The translations under genes were made by a program, and so were the position numbers. The notes beneath the pieces are model-generated. The model was not told the DNA's origin and did not search any database. It saw only the letters and a program-made list of their open reading frames with translations. Positions 61,925 to 64,000 of a DNA stretch of 64,000 bases are shown here, one piece after another. How positions within the stretch are numbered: the first letter of the stretch is position 1; every line of letters begins with the position of its first letter. This DNA is from Kitasatospora azatica KCTC 9699. GTDB taxonomy: Bacteria; Actinomycetota; Actinomycetes; Streptomycetales; Streptomycetaceae. The stretch lies in NCBI RefSeq assembly GCF_000744785.1, contig NZ_JQMO01000003.1, positions 744,001-808,000 of the forward strand, given 5' to 3'.

Positions 61925-63922
61925 TCAGTTCTCGCGTGCCGAGGCATCGTCGATCAGGAACGCCGTCTGCGGGGTCGAGCCGCTCTCGTGCGAGACAAGC
62001 TTCAGCCCGATGGTGGTGCCCCAACCGACCTGGCCGATGAACGGGCTCAGGTCGACCGACTGGTACTGGTAACCGCTGTTGGCACCCTGGTTGCTGCTCC
62101 AGGTGCGGACCGTGCCGAGCACCTGCCCGGTGTACTGCGAGACGGCCACCAGCGAGAGCGTGTCCGGCGCGCCGCCCGAGCTGTTGGTCGACTCGGTGTC
62201 CAGCCAGAACGAGAAACTCGCGCCGTGGTAGCCCGGGTAGGTGTTGAGGTAGGTGGTGATCGAGTCGTCGGTCGCGCTGTTCTGGCCGAGCCAGGCGTAC
62301 CAACTGCCCGAGTGCGCCGAGTGCAGGCTGGACGGGGTGATGATGTTGTAGTCCGAGGGACCCCAGGAGTCGGTCATCACGGTGTGGTTGACGTCCGCCG
62401 AGCCGTTCTCGAAGCCCGGGTTGATCAGCTGCTCGATCGCGTTGCAACCGTGCTGGCCGGCCGAGCTGACGCTCTCCCAGAAGCCGGTACTGGCGCTCCG
62501 CCCGCCGGCGTCGGTCGCGTTGACGGTGACCCGCTGCCAGCCGTTGGTCCCCGTGCTGGTCCCGGAGATCACGCCGCTGCCGGCGTCGATGCTCAGGCCC
62601 TGCGGCAGACCGGTGGCGCTGTACGTGACGGTCGAACCTGCACTGTCGGCGGCGACCGCCGGGATGGTGACCGGTGCCCCGGGCGCGTCGGTGCGGTCGC
62701 ACATGGTGCTGAGCGTCAGCGTCGGCCCGGTGCGGATCGGGTCCGAGGACTGGCAGAGGTGGTCGGTGTTGGACCACAGCGTCTGCAGCGGGAAGGATCC
62801 GGTGGAGAGGCTCTCGAAGAAGAGTCCGCCGTTGGCCCCGTACGGGATCCAGGCGCACTTGTCGGCGATCTCCTGGCCGGTGGCGTCGGTCCAACCACCG
62901 GGCGTGTTCGGGTCGGTGAGGGTCTCGGCGTACTCGTGGCCGCCGATGATCCCGTAGCCGTCGAGCCGGCCGCGCGCGGTGTTCTCGCCGAACCAGTTGG
63001 TGCCGCAGCCCGCCACGTCGGTCAGGTAGGGCATGTTGGTGTAGGCGAGCTGGCCGTACGAGGAGCGCTGGAAGTCGTGCCAGGCGCAGTAGCCGAGTTC
63101 GCGCCACTTGTCCGGGTCGGTGCCCTGCGGCGAGTCGATGATGTACTGCACGTTGCGGTTCTGCGCCTCGGTCAGGTTGCCGAAGTGCTTGGCCGCGGCC
63201 GCCGCCTCGTCGCCCAGCTGCGGCTCGGTGGCCGACTGCGGGGCGGGGGCGCTGTTGTCCACCCAGACGCCCGCCAGCACGCTGCCGGCCTGCGGGTACT
63301 GGATGTGGGCGGCACTGGACGGGCACTGGACGGTGCCGGCCTGGGTGCCTTCGCAGTACTGGGTCAGCACCGCGCTCCAGCCGTCGCCCGCGCTTCCCAA
63401 GCCCTTGAAGAAGTCCTGCTGGTAGGGCACGGCCTGGTCCGCGTCCTTGGAGAGCACCACGTCACCGCCGGCATTGGTGGACGAGGTGCCCCACTGCGAG
63501 CCCCAGACGACCAGGTACACCTTCGGCGGACCGGTGATCACACCGGTCGACTCCTGACCGCCCTTGTAGGTCATCTGCAGGTCGTACTGGTTCGACACAT
63601 AGCCGTCGCCGCCCTTGCCCGGGTCGGCTCCGTCGGCCAGCTGCGGGCCGTTGCGGCCGGTGGTGACGGTGGCGGGCGCCGGACGGCTCGCGCCGACCTT
63701 GCCGGCGGTGGCCCGGCGCGGACCGCCGGCGGTGCTGCCCTTGCCGGCCTGCGGGGTGCCGGGGAGGGCCTGCGCGGCCTTGGTCCAGTTCTGCGCGGCG
63801 GAATGCGGGTCGGCCATCGCGGACAGCGGGCTGGCCAGTCCGGCCGCGGCCAGTGCGGCCGCGAGGCCGACCATGACGGTCCGTCTGCTGCTGCGCAGCA
63901 GACCGGTACGGAATCTGAGCAC
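61925..63922 (-). CDS. Secreted protein with putative Ig domain and C-terminal jelly-roll domain (paralog of the gene at 45172-47076)
   Basis: The 665-residue protein has a twin-arginine-like signal (LRSSRRTVMVGLAAALAAAG) and the same architecture as the gene at 45172: PPKVYLVVWGSQWGTSS, VLTQYCEGTQAGTVQC, GVWVDNSAPAPQSA, GYCAWHDF, then GGHEYAETLTDPNTPGGWTD. A putative Ig domain follows (LPQGLSIDAGSGVISGTSTG) and a jelly-roll end (HSGSWYAWLGQNSATDD). Here the segment is HEYAE instead of HEWHE. A metallopeptidase or cell-wall-binding role is possible. It starts at GTG 63922 with GAAAGGG about 10 bases upstream. Confidence 0.8.
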   Translation of the reverse strand: MLRFRTGLLRSSRRTVMVGLAAALAAAGLASPLSAMADPHSAAQNWTKAAQALPGTPQAGKGSTAGGPRRATAGKVGASRPAPATVTTGRNGPQLADGADPGKGGDGYVSNQYDLQMTYKGGQESTGVITGPPKVYLVVWGSQWGTSSTNAGGDVVLSKDADQAVPYQQDFFKGLGSAGDGWSAVLTQYCEGTQAGTVQCPSSAAHIQYPQAGSVLAGVWVDNSAPAPQSATEPQLGDEAAAAAKHFGNLTEAQNRNVQYIIDSPQGTDPDKWRELGYCAWHDFQRSSYGQLAYTNMPYLTDVAGCGTNWFGENTARGRLDGYGIIGGHEYAETLTDPNTPGGWTDATGQEIADKCAWIPYGANGGLFFESLSTGSFPLQTLWSNTDHLCQSSDPIRTGPTLTLSTMCDRTDAPGAPVTIPAVAADSAGSTVTYSATGLPQGLSIDAGSGVISGTSTGTNGWQRVTVNATDAGGRSASTGFWESVSSAGQHGCNAIEQLINPGFENGSADVNHTVMTDSWGPSDYNIITPSSLHSAHSGSWYAWLGQNSATDDSITTYLNTYPGYHGASFSFWLDTESTNSSGGAPDTLSLVAVSQYTGQVLGTVRTWSSNQGANSGYQYQSVDLSPFIGQVGWGTTIGLKLVSHESGSTPQTAFLIDDASAREN

Positions 63923-64000
63923 GTGTCACATGCCCTTTCGGGTGGAGGGATTCAAGTGATGGGGGAACACGCGGACAGTGCTCGGCACGGGCGCCGCGGC

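Overview
The window is high-GC DNA (GTG starts frequent, SARP and WYL regulators, mtnP, murT-gatD, urease without ureE, many secreted proteins). It fits a Streptomycetaceae chromosome (Streptomyces or Kitasatospora); this is inferred from gene content, not from a marker gene. No rRNA, tRNA or CRISPR array was seen.

Region by region: 1-249 is the 3' end of a ricin-type lectin protein. 284-7643 holds a TetR gene and, divergent from it, a compact cluster that reads as an unusual RiPP pathway: a 44-residue precursor (1262-1396), a hairpin, a radical SAM/SPASM enzyme, a YcaO enzyme, a TfuA partner, an MFS exporter, a JmjC/cupin-type oxygenase and an unknown protein. 7606-11231 holds ordinary accessory genes (GNAT, mycothiol-isomerase-like, WYL regulator with a palindromic operator, cupin). 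11270-12740 is an IS110-family element with a structured left flank. 13000-30357 holds an antiporter, a MarR-controlled aldehyde dehydrogenase operon, mtnP, a 1150-residue SARP-NB-ARC-TPR regulator, membrane proteins, a phosphodiesterase, a PLP decarboxylase and an ACT-GNAT membrane protein. 30601-36272 is mostly housekeeping: murT-gatD, pfkA, cyclophilin, an epimerase and an Lrp regulator.

36262-44759 (minus strand) is a five-gene, tightly spaced operon: Trypco1, trypsin-EAD, VMAP-C, MoxR ATPase and a 1519-residue fusion (vWA/SAV_2336-type, STAND-like NTPase, WD40, cyclase-like, NaeI-like). It matches the vWA-MoxR-VMAP class of NTP-dependent biological conflict systems. The giant protein appears to have lost key residues in its P-loop, cyclase-like and NaeI-like domains, so the protease may be the active effector.

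45172-64000 holds two paralogous secreted proteins at 45172 and 63922 that flank ctaG, the urease operon ureABCFGD, a phosphoribosyltransferase, two GNATs, a secreted nuclease, a SpoIIE-type phosphatase, and an alpha-galactosidase coupled to a sugar-binding lipoprotein. Short repeats recur through the window: the 10-mer GTCAGAGGCT, the palindrome CTGACGGWCCGTCAG, and 18-bp and 35-bp tandem arrays at gene 3' ends.

The two systems most worth study are the RiPP cluster at 1262-7643 and the conflict operon at 36262-44759.
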